This document shows, one piece after another, positions 62,289 through 64,000 of a stretch of 64,000 nt of DNA. The stretch spans positions 1-64,000 of the forward strand of contig MKJV01000102.1 in the NCBI GenBank assembly GCA_001942185.1. Reading direction: 5' to 3'. Source of the stretch: Pseudonocardia sp. CNS-004 (GTDB lineage Bacteria; Actinomycetota; Actinomycetes; Mycobacteriales; Pseudonocardiaceae). The position numbers and the translations under genes are program-made. The first letter of the stretch is position 1; each line of letters begins with the position of its first letter. A model generated the notes under the pieces. That model saw nothing but the letters and a program-made list of their open reading frames with translations. It was not told the DNA's origin and made no database searches.

Positions 62289-64000
62289 GACAGCTCCAGA
62301 CCGGTGTGTGCGGCGAGGAAGGACAGCTGATCGACCGCCAACGCGACGGTGCGGGAGACGGCTCGGGCACCGTGGCCCACGTCGGTCTCGCGGCGGATCA
62401 GGACGGGGCGGGTGTCGGGGTCGCCGGCGGTGGCGTGCTGCAGAGCGGCGCACATCTTGCGGGCGTGCAGCGGGTCGACCCGGGTGTCGGAGTCGAACAC
62501 CGTGAAGAGCACCGCCGGGTAGTCCACACCTTCGTGGACGTGGTGGTAGGGCGAATAGTTCAGGAGCCAGCCGAGCTCCTCGGGGTCGGCGGCGGTGCCG
62601 TACTCGTCGTTCCAGGTGCGGCCGAGGGAGAACTCCTCGTAGCGCACCATGTCCAGGAGCGGTGCCGAGCAGACGACCGCCCGGTACAGGTCGGGGCGTT
62701 GGGCGAGCGCGGCGCCGACGAGCAGGCGCCGTTGGAGCCACCCATGATCGCGAGCCGGTCGGGGGCCGTGTCCCCGGCATCGATCAGGGTGGTGGCGGCG
62801 GCGTGCAGGTCGTCGAAGACGTTCTGCTTGTTGGCGCGGTTGCCGGCGCGGTGCCAGTCCTCGCCCTCCTCACCGCCACCGCGCAGCGACACGAGGGCGA
62901 ACGTGCCACCGGCCTCGACCCACGCCAGCGCCGACGCGGTGAAAGCGGGAACCCGGCTGATGCCGAAGCCGCCGTAGCCGGTGACGAGCGTGGGCCGCGG
63001 CCCGGTCGCGCCGGGCGGGGAGATGACGAACATCCGCACGGTGGTGCCGTCCGCCGACGTGAACTCGCGGTGCTCGGTGTGCACCGCGGGTACGTCCACT
63101 GCCCCCGGCGCCGCCTCCTCCCTGGCCGTACGTCCGGTGGCGAGGTCGAAGCGGTGGACCTCGGGCGGGGTGACCAGGTCGGTCCAGCCGAGCCAGAGCC
63201 TGCCCACCTCGGCGGGGGTGTCCCGGTCGGCCACCGAGAAGCCGGTGAGCGAGCCGGTGCCGGGCAGCGGGACGGTGCCGGTGAGGGAGCCGTCCGCGGC
63301 GTCGTGCAGCGAGACCTCGGCCACGGCGTGCCGGGAGCGGGCCAGCGCGAGCAGGGATGGCCCGTCGGGGCGTTCGAGGCGGCGCACGGCCTGCAGCACC
63401 GATCCCGGGTCCTCGGGCACCAGCTCGCGCCAGTGTTCGCGGGTCGGGGTGCGCGGGTCGGTGACGGCCAGCCTGAAGCGTGGCGCCCGGTCGCTGGTGT
63501 GCAGGTACAGCAGGCCGTCCCGGTCGACCCACGCGTGGCACTGCACGTCGTCGGCCTGGGTGAGCAGCGGCGTCAGCTTCGGCGTCCGCTCGCCGAGCTC
63601 CCCGATCCACACGCTGTCGCGCCGGGCCGTGCCGATGTTGCCGGTGACCACGAGCCAGCCGCCGTCGCGCGAGACGTGCACGCCGTAGTAGGTGTGCTCG
63701 TCGTAGAGGCCCGGGCCGTCGACCAGCTCGTCGTCTGCGGTGGGGGTGCCCACGCGGTGCCGCCAGACCCGGCGGTGGAACGCCTGCTCCCCGGCGGGTG
63801 CCTCGTCCTCTGCCACCATCCGCACGAACACGAACTCCTGGCCGCCGGGCAGCCACGCGACGTCGGAGTACCGGCAGCGGTCGATCGGCTCCTCGACGTC
63901 CTCCCCGGTGGCGACGTCCAGGACGTGCAGCACCGATTGCTCGTCGCCCCCGCTGGAGAGCTGGTAGGCGAGCGTGCGGCCCTCGAGGTCGGGCACCCAG
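62285..64000 (-). CDS. Prolyl oligopeptidase family S9 serine peptidase, N terminus beyond window (frameshift)
   Basis: Visible: the beta-propeller half and the whole alpha/beta-hydrolase half. Catalytic residues: Ser in MGGSNGG, Asp in DTRVDPLHARK and His in DVGHGARA. RTWNDEYGTAADPEELGWLL is typical of the S9A group (prolyl oligopeptidase/oligopeptidase B). One G is missing near 62729, directly after the nucleophile (SNGGLLVGAAL). The start lies outside the window. Coupled to the MscS gene by a TTGA overlap. Confidence 0.9.

Overview
The window is high-GC DNA from an actinomycete. The 16S rRNA, the gene content and the gene order point to Pseudonocardiales, most likely Pseudonocardia or a close relative (inference from recognition; no search was run). 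Three blocks keep the gene order known from mycobacteria: dxr-rip1 with ispG-GNAT; argCJBDFRGH with mpg and tyrS; and an SSB-like gene-ettA-NAD-GDH-thioesterase-small conserved protein with an alpha-glucosidase and glbO.

Layout. 0-4.4 kb: the edge of an unseen gene, a LigD-type polymerase, a DUF2631 membrane protein, dxr and the site-2 protease rip1. 4.4-15.5 kb: a nicotinate-catabolism island. It encodes a three-subunit molybdenum hydroxylase, a 6-hydroxynicotinate monooxygenase, 2,5-dihydroxypyridine dioxygenase (NicX), N-formylmaleamate deformylase (NicD), maleamate amidase (NicF), maleate isomerase (NicE), a NicT-like transporter and a MarR regulator. Together these would convert nicotinate to fumarate. 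15.6-19.9 kb: a GntR/RraA/enolase-superfamily catabolic set, a tandem array of 64-bp palindromes and a DUF397/XRE pair. 20-22 kb: ispG and GNAT, split from dxr-rip1 by the island. 22-29 kb: lipoprotein, AlkD-like, WYL regulator, DinB, and an IclR/MFS/sugar-acid dehydratase set. 28.9-38.6 kb: the complete arginine operon with tandem ARG boxes, then an aspartate aminotransferase. 38.6-41.5 kb: mpg, an iron-boxed siderophore-binding lipoprotein and tyrS. 41.7-47.2 kb: an rRNA operon (16S-23S-5S, no tRNA in the spacer). 47.4-64 kb: ssb-like, ettA, a very repetitive tetratricopeptide-like gene, NAD-dependent glutamate dehydrogenase, a thioesterase, a GH13 glucosidase, truncated haemoglobin O, an MscS channel and a prolyl oligopeptidase cut by the window edge.

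An important caveat: about 40 single-base losses, nearly all of a G or C inside short G/C runs, break reading frames across the window, including essential genes (argJ, ettA, gdh, rip1). The pattern fits sequencing or assembly error better than decay. Spans below therefore cover the whole intended gene, and each break is listed. The 23S gene also carries an exact 99-bp tandem duplication, which may be an assembly artefact too.

The most novel-looking non-coding signals are a family of 60-65-bp palindromes bounded by TGATCG/CGATCA at gene 3' ends, and a 26-bp element shared by the nicX and nicC upstream regions.
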